Of a stretch of DNA of 64,000 nt, positions 47,600 through 57,831 are shown piece by piece. The stretch lies in the NCBI GenBank assembly GCA_030374805.1, contig JARGSG010000014.1, forward strand, positions 434,001 to 498,000, given 5' to 3'. The notes under the pieces were generated by a model, which saw only the letters and a list, made by a program, of their open reading frames with translations, had not been told where the DNA came from and did not search any database. The position numbers and the translations under genes are program-made. Within the stretch, counting starts at the first letter, position 1, and every line of letters starts with the position of its first letter. This DNA is from Gracilaria gracilis (taxonomy: Eukaryota; Rhodophyta; Florideophyceae; Gracilariales; Gracilariaceae).

Positions 47600-50485
47600 T
47601 ATCCAAGTCTGCCGAGTAAATGCGTGCTATCATAGCACTGCTATGTCATCAAAACACTTGCACGCTTAGTGTGCGCTCTCACACACTCACGCACACTCTA
47701 TCTAAAGTTATATCTATCTTGTCGATACAGCCAATCTATTTCGGCCGTTTCAAGCACACCTTGCATTTGGCGCTCACAGATCACTCACCACGTCACATAT
47801 CGCTGTTCGCCTTTGGCCTTTTTTCCTTTTTTTTCCCGTTTTGCCCCGACGCACTCACTGTTGTTTGAGCTCACTGCCTGCCACCACAGCCATTCACAGA
47901 ATGCCATTCGCGCCTGACGTGCCTGACGCGCACTGTGCCATGCGCGAAACAAACTGCCCGTTGTATCATTGTTAGCTTTATTCCGTGCGCAGCAATAATT
48001 GCCATCTATCTATCGCTAACCTTGCCATTACCCTTGGCGAGTTGGTAAACACTTGATCATCTTGAGCTCGCTTCAAACTTGTGGCTGCTAGCTAGTACAG
48101 TAGCAGCCCCAACTTGGCGCCCCCAAGCCTATCTACTCGCCCGCAACAGTGTTGCTGAACAACTTTCTCGCCGCGTTGCCTTATTTTTGCAACCAGAGCA
48201 TCAGCACGCATCTTCATCACGCACTTTTTATAGCTTTCTCCTTCGGCCATTCTAACCTTAACGTTACAGGAAACAATTTCTGAGACCTAAACACTCCCAT
48301 CGACAACCCTATTCAAAGATTTCATTAAATATCTGACAATGCCCACAGAGTTAAAGTTTCGTCGAAGAATCTTCGCCATGAGACTCATGGTGCATCACCA
48401 GTGGCTCATTTCTACGCGCACATGTTCGTTGTGACGAAATGTACCAACAACCCAAAGTGAAGCAACTAAAAAAACCATAGCTTCACAACCACCGCTTGCA
48501 TCCTTATAAAACAGAAGCGTTCCTGATTGCCATTAATAAAGTTAGAAGCATGCTTGACCAGTGGCGAGCAAAAGCTCTATTCCTTACTAAGGTTTAAACA
48601 AAACGTGGCTCCTCTCCCACACAAAAACTGCCACCATCCCGATGAGCGCCGTGATCAGTTTTCGTTCGTGAACGAGCCTTTTTCAAAGCGCTCCTTCACG
48701 TTCGCGCTTGCACAATAATGTCACTTGAAACAATTCCTCTCTGATAATATAATATCTAGTGGGCGGCACCGCCCCAAGCCGAATGGCACCCAATTCTGCA
48801 CCAGTTACCTACCTCGGAGCCATCATCTCACGCCGCAACACGCACCAGATTGTAACGTACTGTAACTTTACACTATCCACAACTCTACTACGCTGGCACT
48901 TTCTTGCAGGTTGACTTATCCTTCACGCTGTGCGAGGGAACGTGCTTACTCCCTCTGCTCCCAGAGGGAGCGATATGCAGCGACTCCGTGCTGTATTCCA
49001 GTCTGGATCAGACTCATAATTTGTCATACAGTATATAAATAGCGAGTTGTTTTTGACCTCAACGTGATTGTGTACACGTACTGGTAACCTCACCTGCGAA
49101 ATTCGCAGTGCGAATGCAGAATGGGGAATCCCCACCAAATTCCCAACCTATCTAAAGTTAGTAGACCTCATTCTTCAAAAGTTCGTTCGTTCGTTCAAGC
49201 TTGAACTCAAACTGTAAACCATTAGGGAAGCGCTGAGTACGTACTTGCTTCGAAACAACTCCGTTCGACTCAATCTCTACAAGAACGCAAAAACAACGTT
49301 AAGGATACTTGCATAGATCCACTGCGCCCAAACTGCCAACCTTTCAAGTATTACAAAGTAAATTCGAGCGGATTAGTTGCTTTTCAACTCCTTCCAGACA
49401 TATGTATTTCTGCACTGATAGAATCTCTACAAAACGCGTTGAAGTCATGTCTAGCAATTCGTCGATTAAATTCTCTGTGTTTCAGCACATGCTCAAGAGT
49501 CACCTCTTCTACACCGCATCAATGGCATAGTCTTCAACATACTCTTCAACATACTCTTCAAACCTTGAACGAGTTACGAGCCCAAAATGCAGTCTTGCGC
49601 CCTGCCACCCTAGGATGATTCATTTGCCCGTGGAATGCAAGCATGTCAGCAAAATGCATCCATCAATCCGTCCTCTATTCACGCTGAACTCGGCTTTTGT
49701 GCAATAGGATACACTCAAAGTATCATTGATGACTTTTCGCACAGGCTAAGTGATGCTGTAGAGAATGCGGACACGATTTGAGGGAGCTTCGTTTGAAGCT
49801 CTACTACAGTATCGCAATAAGGTACTGTTGTCCACAATAAAGAAGAAGAAGAATGGCGCGGAAGTGACTGAAACTCGTTCTTGCGTTCTACTACGACAAA
49901 AAAATCCCTTACAAATGAATGACTTCATTCATTCATGCAGAAGTGTTGGAGTCAATTACCTTGTTCCCTGTAAAGGATCACATTTGAGTGACTTAAGAAC
50001 TATCTTTCTGGTATATCTTTCAAGACAGGTAAATGTTGCCTTTCCTTGCCTCCGGAGTGTTGAAGCTGAAAGCGAGTACTTCAATACTAAAAAAGCACAT
50101 TTTACCAACATTTCTGTGGTCCGAAGTGTTACAGGAATCTGTGTTGAAGGACTTCTCGCCAATTTTTCTCAAACCATGTCTCGCAAACAGGGTAGAAGGA
50201 ATCATCACGGATAAACAGTCACACGTCCTCCAGCCGTTCTTGAAACAAAAGGATTCCGAAGTTTTGTCCCGCGAAGGACAAAAAGATCCATGAGCAGTGT
50301 GGTAACGCTTCTGAGCTCGGATTGCGTATTCTACGGCCCAGGACTTTTCCACACAAGCGAGGGAGACACAATCTCATTTTCGGGAGGTAGTGTGCCTATA
50401 TGTTCCCGTTTTGGCAGGTGAAACAAATTCCACCGCTCCCGCTTTCGCCTCCCCGGTGGAGATGCTCTAATGCAGTATCTACGTG

Positions 50486-50725
50486 TTACCTGTATCTACC
50501 AATACATGTGTTGCAAGTACATTCTCTTTTGAACTCAGGAGTGTCTCGTTCTTCTTTCTGGTGATTGACAATATGTATCATATCCTTGATTGCATCCCGT
50601 CGGTAGCCTTGCCTTACCGATGCAGAAGAGGGCCAGCCCATGCTTCTGTAATGGAACTGTCGCATATGCTGGCAATCTTCAGCAGTTAATTGGTTCGCTA
50701 CTGTCGAGGCAACGTGTGAGCGCAA
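50486..50725 (-). mobile_element. possible Ty1/copia remnant (fossil)
   Basis: A short minus-strand stretch resembles the GAG-pre-integrase part of copia-type polyproteins (FHYRSMGWPSSASVR, then CNTC). No LTRs or other parts are seen around it. It is a broken, old fragment; the call is weak. Confidence 0.28.
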
Positions 50726-51313
50726 AGCTCCGGGCAGCGGAGCTCGACAAAACTGTCCTTCGGGGCGCGACTACGGCACGCCCGAGCACATGGCGCCCGG
50801 TAGATACTTCTCCTGTTCTGCCTCCTGGATGGAGCCGCTACTAGATAGAAGACGGAGAACGGAAGCTCGAGAATTATTGCAACAATACTGCATGTCGAGC
50901 GGTGACAAGGGGAAGGCTACAAGTACTTGAGGCTTCATACCTGACAAAGTTTCGGTAGACCTGCGCCAAAACCTATCCCAAACACAAGTGGTCTGGTTGC
51001 CCACCGGACCACTGGCACTAGGAAGGCATGTTCTGTAGTAAGTTACGCATGATCGACATCATGCTGACTCTGTCTTGTACGGCGTGTAACGAAGTACAAA
51101 AGAGGGATGCGCTGTGAGCGGTTGCAGTCTTAGCGGTATAGCCAAGCGCAGCCATTCTTTGAGAGCAGGTGTGGACTGAAACGGATGAGGGGCCTGCGTA
51201 TCTAGCGAGAGCAGTTTGAAGACATTCGTTCGTAGGGGGGTACGAAGTTCGGCACAAAAAACACGCTTTGGGCGGAGTATACGGTTATCCGCACAATGAT
51301 GGCCCAAAAAGTT

Positions 51314-51393
51314 TTTTTGGCCCTTTTTGAGGAGAGAGAACTATCTTCGTACTTGGATGAGCAATTCTCGATGAGTCTTGGAATGGGGAACTG
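51314..51393. repeat. dispersed repeat fragment, copy 2
   Basis: Matches 31906-31985: TTTTTGGCCCTTTTTGAGG, then AGAGAGAACTATCTT, then weaker similarity. Confidence 0.55.
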
Positions 51394-51499
51394 GGCACCA
51401 CAGTGAAGGAGAGAGAAGGAGGGTATCCGCATCCATTCCCTCGGGGCCCTTGTTGGATTATTGTACCAGTCCCTGATCCACTCCTGACGACACTTGCGT

Positions 51500-53275
51500 T
51501 CATCGCGATGCGGTTTCGTCTCGAATGACGTATGGACCGCCATGCCATCGACCATTTACTTGCACACCATCTTCGTAAAGAGTATACACCTCGTTCGTCT
51601 CTGGGCATGTCAACACATTCCGGCCTTCTCCTGTTAACGAGTAATCGTTCTTCAACTTTACGCCAGTCGTTGACATCCATCCTTTCACAACAGCCGGATT
51701 TCCGTATACCATGGCATGCGGTGGGACGTCCTTCGTCACAACTGCTCCAGCTCCCACAAAACAAAAACGTCCGAGTGTCACCCCACATACAATCGTCGCG
51801 TTGGCACCAACAGTGGCGCCTTTTCTAATCGTGGTAGACATGTACTCATGCTTTCGACTGACATGAGACCTAGGATTTTTGACATTCGTCAGTACGCAAC
51901 TGGGCCCAAGAAATACGTCGTCTTCGATATGCACTTTGTCATAGATAGAAACATTGTTCTGTACCTTAACATTCTTTCCAAGTTTGGCTTTTCCTCCTAT
52001 GTACACGTTCTGTCCAACGTTACACTGCTCGCTCAACACGGCGCCAGGCATAATGTGCGAAAAGTGCCATACTTTTGTACCTTTTCCCAAAACGGCGCCC
52101 TGGTCGACGACTGCGGTGGGATGCACGAACGATTTGAAAGTCTGCAACGAGGGAGATGCTTTTCCCAGCTGTATTGACTGGCCGTTCTTCAACAGAGATT
52201 CACTCGCAGCTGAAAGGATTCTAAGAACGCGCACTCCCTCGTTTCCATCCGTTCGCGGGGCTGTTTGCTCCTTGATAGACTCCAGAAAATGCTCAAGGAC
52301 GACTTGAAGTGGTTGTTTCGTTTCCATTTGCTCCAACTCACAAACGGCTTCAATGCTTTGGTCCTTGAGATATTCCAAAATGTCGCCTTCGCTCTTCTCT
52401 ATTTTGACACCTGTTCCGTCTAGTTTGCGTTTGACAGACCAGTTGAAGGCCTGGATCTTCTTGAGACTGGGGTCCGGCATAGCCTCGTTAAGAACAATGC
52501 AACCCTTGGAGCCGTACACAATTGTTCTCCTCTCCTTAAAAGGATGCATCCAGTTTGCATCAATCTGAGCATGTACACCATCCCGAAAGCGCACTTGCAA
52601 ACAAACGGAGTCTTCGACGTGGGTAGAAACAATCTTATGACCGGTGCACGAAACGTTTGTGGGCGTATTGGTGCCGCAAATGGCGAGCAGAATGGACACA
52701 TCGTGCGGGGTGAAGCTCCACAAAACATTCTCCTCGGATCGAACCGTGCCAAAGTTCTTTCGACTCATAGCGACCCGAGTGACCTTTCCGATCATTCCCG
52801 ATTCTATGAGACACAGCATTCTCCTATGGTGCACGCTGTAGTGAAGAAGGTGATCGACCATTAGGGTGACGTTGTGACTGCGCGCAAGATCGACAAGTTG
52901 TTGTGCATGCTGCAAAGTATCGCACAAGGGCTTCTCAACCAGCACATGTCGATTGGCAGCAATGGCCTGCTTGGCGACGGCGAAATGCGTGGAAGGTGGA
53001 GTGGCAACCACAACGGCGGCGCTCGGCAAAACACGCAAGGCCTTGTCCAGGCTGGAGAAGAACTGGCATGCCGGTGGAATACGCGGATTACATCGGGCGA
53101 GAGCCAGCGCCTCGGAGTTGCTATCGACGATGGCAAGGGATAGCTTGAGCGCGGCGGCAGTCGTGATAATGTTGGCGCCCCATTTCCCAGCGCCCACGAT
53201 AATGATAGCTGGCGCGGGGCCTTCGTCGACGAGCATGTGGACGGCGGAGCGCGAGATTCGGGTAGAGGGCGTCAT
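51500..53275 (-). CDS. fusion of Gfo/Idh/MocA dehydrogenase and hexapeptide N-acetyltransferase
   Basis: 591 aa from ATG at 53275; the frame is open upstream to 53407 without ATG. Residues 20-350 form a Gfo/Idh/MocA oxidoreductase: IIIVGAGKWGANI (24-36, NAD site), VVVATPPSTHFAVAKQAI and HVLVEKPLC (Glu-Lys-Pro). Residues about 385-515 form a left-handed beta-helix of hexapeptide repeats: VHPTAVVDQGAVLGKGTKVW, GQNVYIGGKAKLGKNVKVQN, ATVGANATIVCGVTLGRFCF and VPPHAMVYGNPAVV. In bacteria, WbpB/WlbA (UDP-GlcNAcA 3-dehydrogenase) and WbpD (3-N-acetyltransferase) carry these folds, in one pathway to UDP-diacetamido-uronic acid. The aminotransferase step between them is not in this window. Looks bacterial in origin; exact substrate is inferred. 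Confidence 0.85.
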   Translation of the reverse strand: MTPSTRISRSAVHMLVDEGPAPAIIIVGAGKWGANIITTAAALKLSLAIVDSNSEALALARCNPRIPPACQFFSSLDKALRVLPSAAVVVATPPSTHFAVAKQAIAANRHVLVEKPLCDTLQHAQQLVDLARSHNVTLMVDHLLHYSVHHRRMLCLIESGMIGKVTRVAMSRKNFGTVRSEENVLWSFTPHDVSILLAICGTNTPTNVSCTGHKIVSTHVEDSVCLQVRFRDGVHAQIDANWMHPFKERRTIVYGSKGCIVLNEAMPDPSLKKIQAFNWSVKRKLDGTGVKIEKSEGDILEYLKDQSIEAVCELEQMETKQPLQVVLEHFLESIKEQTAPRTDGNEGVRVLRILSAASESLLKNGQSIQLGKASPSLQTFKSFVHPTAVVDQGAVLGKGTKVWHFSHIMPGAVLSEQCNVGQNVYIGGKAKLGKNVKVQNNVSIYDKVHIEDDVFLGPSCVLTNVKNPRSHVSRKHEYMSTTIRKGATVGANATIVCGVTLGRFCFVGAGAVVTKDVPPHAMVYGNPAVVKGWMSTTGVKLKNDYSLTGEGRNVLTCPETNEVYTLYEDGVQVNGRWHGGPYVIRDETASR

Positions 53276-53637
53276 GGGCAAGGGGGTGCGTATCAGGCGC
53301 CGCACGGCGAGTACAAGCGCATCGCGGCGATGAAGAAGCGCATCTATGGCGGCGATGAAGCGTTCGGAGCATGCAGCGCGTGGCGGCTGGCGCCAGAAGT
53401 GCCACACGGCGCTGTCGTGTTCACACTGTGAACTTCAAAGTATCACAGTGAAAGATACGCATCCCTTGGGACGTGGGCGCGTGGCGCTGCGCGATTGGCT
53501 GTTGGCATGAAGGGCGAGCGCCACGAATCGTGGCAACGTGCACATCCGCGGCTGACGTGTTTCGAGGTGGCTTGAAACGACCTTTACGCAGTTATGTTCA
53601 AGTTCGTTATGTCGTTTCTCCCTCAGGAAAACCATAT
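53276..53637. other. spacer between two minus-strand genes
   Basis: No gene or repeat seen; serves as upstream region of the fusion gene. Confidence 0.5.
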
Positions 53638-54828
53638 TCACATGTGGCAATCATATTGCGGATGAGAACCGAATCGTCTCTTCAGGCGCTCCTCCGCACC
53701 AGGCACGCGGACAAACAGCCGGTTGCAGCCCATAAGCACGTAGTAAGCCTCAGAAGGCGCACCCCGCGAACAATACCGCGGAGCGTCACAGTTCTTAAGC
53801 GGCGCCGGGTTGATGATGGAAGGCAGCAATGTGGGGTTATGCTCATGGATGATATCAAAGTATAGCTCCACGAGCCTTTCCTGCTCTGCAACACGCTGCG
53901 CCTGTCCGTCACCGCCCACGACAGATTGCGCAATAACTTGAGCACTGCCATCGTCCAGCTGGCGACCGGTGGACGTCGCCTGAAATATCTCCATTTGACG
54001 GCAATCAGCGTCATACTTTGCGATGATACGCAGCTTTATGATACACAGCGCAATCAGCATTGCGATGGAAACTGCGTCAGGGTCAGCGTTGGGCACAGTC
54101 TCGAACACGTCGGCGTAACAATCGGCGTTGCCGTACAGCCAGTCACCCTCGGCGGACTGCTCGTGCAAAGCATCTATCGACTCTCCTTCGCCGCCATGCG
54201 CGCACATACGGCGAACCCAGTGCGTAATGAACGCAGCGCAGCGCTCGTCCTGGTTAAGACGGAGCATTGTGAAAGGCACTACATCACGCAAACCAAGGTT
54301 GTCAGACACTATGAGTCGGAGAAGTTCGAGAATATGCGTGAGAGCTTTTTCCAACAGCGGCGCCACTTCGTACCAGTGCGCCATGAGCTCGATCTCGTTC
54401 GCAAGCTCGCATCGAGCGCGGCAGTAGTCGCGCGTTTCTAAAATCTCCCAGAAGTGACCGCCATGCTGCTGAAAGAGGTTGCGCGGTTGATCAGTGATGA
54501 CCTCGAGCATAAGCGGGCCGGTGTACGCGGAGAGTTGGCGTGTGTGTGCGTCGAAGTCTTTCTGCAGTTGGGCGAGGCGCTTGCACTCGGTCTTGTGCTC
54601 TGCAAAGTCGCTTCGCTGACAGGAGACATTGCAGTAGTAGGCTAGCTTGCAGCGGGAACACGCCTTGAGACGGCGGGGCTGCGAGGCGTCGTAGCTCTCG
54701 CAGCGGGGGGCCTTGCAGTGCCAGGTGGGGCTGGTGTTGGGGTCAGTGCCGTTGAATGGCGGAATGCACTGGCGCAACCGCTCCAGGATGTCGTTGAAGT
54801 CGCTCGACGCCTCGCGTTGTGACGGCAT
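53638..54828 (-). CDS. MYND zinc-finger protein
   Basis: 396 aa from ATG at 54828. The frame stays open upstream to 55227, but that part overlaps PTH2 on the other strand and reads as its shadow. Residues 38-82 form a MYND finger: C38-x4-C43, C57SRC60, C66-x3-C70, H78 and C82, with the typical ACSRCKLAYYCNVSCQRSDF. MYND fingers bind Pro-rich peptides. The remaining 300 residues are mostly helical with no second domain I recognise; the C-terminus ends with YYVLMGCNRLFVRVPGAEE. It is not a SET-domain protein. Red algae and fungi have many such MYND proteins of unknown role; a protein-interaction role is inferred. Confidence 0.75.
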   Translation of the reverse strand: MPSQREASSDFNDILERLRQCIPPFNGTDPNTSPTWHCKAPRCESYDASQPRRLKACSRCKLAYYCNVSCQRSDFAEHKTECKRLAQLQKDFDAHTRQLSAYTGPLMLEVITDQPRNLFQQHGGHFWEILETRDYCRARCELANEIELMAHWYEVAPLLEKALTHILELLRLIVSDNLGLRDVVPFTMLRLNQDERCAAFITHWVRRMCAHGGEGESIDALHEQSAEGDWLYGNADCYADVFETVPNADPDAVSIAMLIALCIIKLRIIAKYDADCRQMEIFQATSTGRQLDDGSAQVIAQSVVGGDGQAQRVAEQERLVELYFDIIHEHNPTLLPSIINPAPLKNCDAPRYCSRGAPSEAYYVLMGCNRLFVRVPGAEERLKRRFGSHPQYDCHM

Positions 54829-55075
54829 TGCGGTGGCGCGGCCGAAGATACAAGTGAAAGTAGCGGCGGAACCGCCATCTCCGAGCGAAGAGTGCTTTGA
54901 TCGCGGATCTTCCTTGGCAAACGGTTGCCCAATGTACACCTGCAAACCGCCACGTGGCCAGCTCACAGCTCTCCGCGCTTGCCGCATTACAGTAACCCAG
55001 CTTGCCACGTCCCCCACGTTCTGTTTTCTGAGTGCACAGCCCCCCCCCCCCCATGCATGATGCGCATCCCTTGGC
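54829..55075. promoter_or_regulatory. shared upstream region of MYND and PTH2 genes
   Basis: 247 bp between two start codons facing away from each other. It contains a 13-nt C run (55040-55052). Confidence 0.45.
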
Positions 55076-55735
55076 ATGCGGCTTCTGCTCCGCGACCACC
55101 ACGCGATCTCCTCGCCCGAAATGCTCCCCGATCTCACGCCTCGGGACGGAACCACCGGTGCTATCGGGCTTACGGCTGGCTTTGTGCTTGGTTTCCTCAC
55201 CAAACACATTCTCCACCGACGTCTCAAGAAGCTGCCCGACTACGACAGTGATGAGGAAGATGACTTTGTTCCCAATTCGTACGCGCGCGCCAACGAAGAG
55301 CACAAACTGGTGCTGTGCGTTCGCGTCGATCTCAAGATGAAGAAGGGTAAGATCGCTGCACAGGTAGGCCATGCAACGTTGGGTGCTTATAAAGCGGCTG
55401 CCAGACGTACCCCCACCGCGCTGGCAATCTGGGAGCGTAACGCGCAGCCTAAAATCGCCGTGCAGATCCGCTCGCACAGAGAAGCTGACACCTTGCGGAA
55501 TCATGCTTCCAGGCTTGGACTGCCTACCTATATGGTGCTCGATGCCGGAAGAACCCAGATCGCAGCAGTAAGTTTATTCATTCATCTTATGTTTATGCTT
55601 TTATATATGTAATACACGCGTTTCTGACTAATGCCTTGTGGAAAATGTCTGTAGGGAAGTATGACTGTCCTTGCAGTTGGCCCGGGTCCTGCCAGTTTGG
55701 TTGATCAAGTCACTGGAAAGCTCAAGCTACTCTGA
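55076..55735 (+). CDS. PTH2: peptidyl-tRNA hydrolase 2 (two exons)
   Basis: Exon 1 is 55076-55567 and exon 2 is 55655-55735; the 87-nt intron starts GTAAGT and ends CTGTAG. The product is 190 aa. An N-terminal membrane segment (AIGLTAGFVLGFLTKHIL, about 28-46) and an acidic linker precede the Pth2 domain: KLVLCVRVDLKMKKGKIAAQ, VGHATLGAYKAA, WERNAQPKIAVQIRS, LPTYMVLDAGRTQIAAGS and TVLAVGPGPASLVDQVTG. PTH2 frees peptides from tRNA after stalled translation; eukaryotic forms have the same membrane anchor and sit at mitochondria or ER. The spliced C-terminus restores the motif T-V-L-A-x-G-P-G-P, which proves the intron. Confidence 0.92.
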
Positions 55736-55768
55736 TTCTACTGGTGTTGCCCACTACGTGTAGTCAAT

Positions 55769-56648
55769 CTAGCCGTATTTCGGTTTTCTGTCATGTACAA
55801 TGGATAAAACGAGTTAGTACGTTCAGCAAAAACCATATCAACCACTCAGTCTTAACTTACCTGTACCAAGTGCGGACGTAGTGAATCTGGAATGCGTTCG
55901 GTAAGTTGTTCTTGTGTGACCCGCCGGTCGCAGGAAGACCGAACCAGTTCGGGAAAGACTCCGAGTCAAGTTGAACATGGAGCGGTTGATGATGATGCCT
56001 GTTCTTCTCTCGGCGTACCTCTCTGTCATTCAGATACCACACAATTCTGTCCTCCCGCCAGTCCAACGCCGCTTTAATTGGTTCTTTGCTCAGATCACGC
56101 CCGGCATCGTACACACCCGGGTCGTTGTACTTCACTCCTCGCGGGTGGCGATGGATGTGATAGTTTGTGTTAAATAGCTGACTGTATGGAGTTCCCTGTC
56201 TCTTATCGGATGTGGAATATTCAAATACGTCGATCTCCGTCCACAACTCTGGTGTATTGCGGGCAAGCCAAAAAGCGCTTGACATTCTGCTGTCCATAAG
56301 CGTACAGAATATCTCAAAGTAGCCGTACAACCTTGTTTTCTTGGTACGCACAAATGCGGATGAAAACTTTCCATAGCCTGCAGGGTACCCTCTTGGAGCT
56401 GTATCTTCTCTGGCATGAATGAGCATTCTCCCGTTTCGCACTTCAACGTTTTCTGCTTTGAAGAATGATGGTTTTCTTCCCAGCCACTGGGGATGTCCGA
56501 TTTCCCACCTGTGTCGGCGTTTCCAGGGCATTGCCCTGGATACAGACTCGAACTCATCCGACATTTCCCAGTCCTGAACCCATCGGTGTCCACGTCCTGG
56601 ATCAATTCGGGGAGGAGTCTTGCGCGGTTCGCGTATCGGACGAAACAT
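55769..56648 (-). CDS. glycoside hydrolase family 16, galactanase type (two exons)
   Basis: Exon 1 is 56648-55861 and exon 2 is 55787-55769, giving 268 aa. The 73-nt intron has a CAG/GTAAGT donor, a TACTAAC branch site (about 55822-55828) and a GACAG acceptor. The donor contains an in-frame TAA, so an unspliced message ends after YVRTWYR, while splicing adds K-P-K-Y-G. Residues 20-262 are a GH16 domain: MSDEFESVSRAMPWKRRHRW, SSAFVRTKKTRLYGYFEI, FWLARNTPELWTEIDVFEYS (E138, D140, E143 intact), IKAALDWREDRIVWYLNDRE and IHYVRTWYR. The wording is nearer to kappa-carrageenase/beta-agarase than to laminarinase. No signal peptide is seen. It converges on PTH2, whose stop lies 33 bp away. Confidence 0.85.
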
Positions 56649-57610
56649 TTCGTCTTACCCGTAAGCGAGTAGTACTAACCGCCAACCACTCTAAATTCCG
56701 CTTTGTTGATGGAGAGACGTTGGCTAGGAGTGAACCTTTATAGCACCTTTGGAGTCGCAGAAAAGTTTGAAGTCGAGGTGCCGAGGATCGGAAGAAACTA
56801 TATGTACAGTAAGGGTTTCTTGTTCAATGGGCCTGACATGGCCCATTGATTGATCCGCGAATATGGACTATAAACTGTCTCCTGCAATATGAGGCCATCA
56901 TGTCGTCCAGAATGACGTTACTTCCTTGAAATAGCTGTGTAGGACGACTGAAAAGCCAATGGGCCAAATCCCAGGTCATTCCTTTCCATTCTGCGGGTCT
57001 TGCCGTTCAAGATACGGAGATCAACCAGGCTACACGACAGCGCTTTCTTGGACGTAGGAAGCTGTGCACGCCTCGGAAGGTAGGCGAAGTCCTAGAAGTG
57101 TTCGCTTCTGTGCATGGGCCGCGGTCTAATGGGCGTGAACGCGACGGGAAAAGGAAAAGAAGGCCAGGATCATTTACTGCGGTGTGGTAAGAGGATTATC
57201 TCGTGGACCCCATGAGATCAACACTATCTAGTGTCGCGGTGCCTGTCGTGCTTCACTCCAATGAAGCATGCAGCGCACGAATCCTCGAACAGGACTTGCT
57301 ATGTGATCAATGGTTTGGCATTCTTTCTTTACCTCTTTGATATGAGCACACAAGCCTAATTAGAATTTTGGTGCGAAACGCTTCTATTGGAAGAAGCGTA
57401 CTCTTCACGAGAAGGTCAACACCGTTTTTGGCCAGATCCGCAAAAACTACCCCTTGTCGTTCACAAAGAGGAGGCAAGCATAACCTTCGTGATACCATTC
57501 TCTTCGATCTTCTTCAAATATAGCGTCTCGCCCGGCCTACAGCTGCACACCAATCATTTCTTAGTAGATACGATCCAAGAGGATGTAAAGAAGGCGTGTG
57601 TCCCACGAAT
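56649..57610. other. intergenic, left flank of the Harbinger element
   Basis: No gene is recognised; frames here lack ATG starts or domains. Confidence 0.45.
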
Positions 57611-57831
57611 AGCCGTTTTTAAATAGGCCAAAAACAGTCTGTTTTTGAAATAAGACCGCGTTTCGAGAACAGTCGTGTTTAACTAACAAAGCCAAGATCC
57701 TTAAAACTTGGGGTAATTGAGAGATAAGCAACGAAACGAGGTACCCCCTGCCAACAACTTGGCAAATACCTTAGCTTGTACAAAGGTTAGTCTCACGACT
57801 GTGGAGCTTTAATCACGCGATTGACCTAAAG

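Larger units (their letters stand above)
47600..51499. other. 3.9-kb gene-poor region
   Basis: No convincing gene. Several frames of 70-150 codons on both strands lack domains and overlap one another. It contains a possible copia remnant (50486-50725) and the second copy of a dispersed repeat (51314-51393). Otherwise nothing is recognised. Confidence 0.5.

Noticed and set aside
49765-50214. 149-codon plus-strand frame with ATG
   Set aside because: No domain, overlapped by a similar minus-strand frame, sits in a gene-poor region; chance or decayed sequence.
51285-51788. 167-codon minus-strand frame at the end of the fusion gene
   Set aside because: Out of frame with the hexapeptide-repeat protein that clearly codes here; no domain.
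54743-55504. 253-codon minus-strand frame opposite PTH2
   Set aside because: Antisense shadow of the PTH2 exon and the MYND upstream region; no domain.
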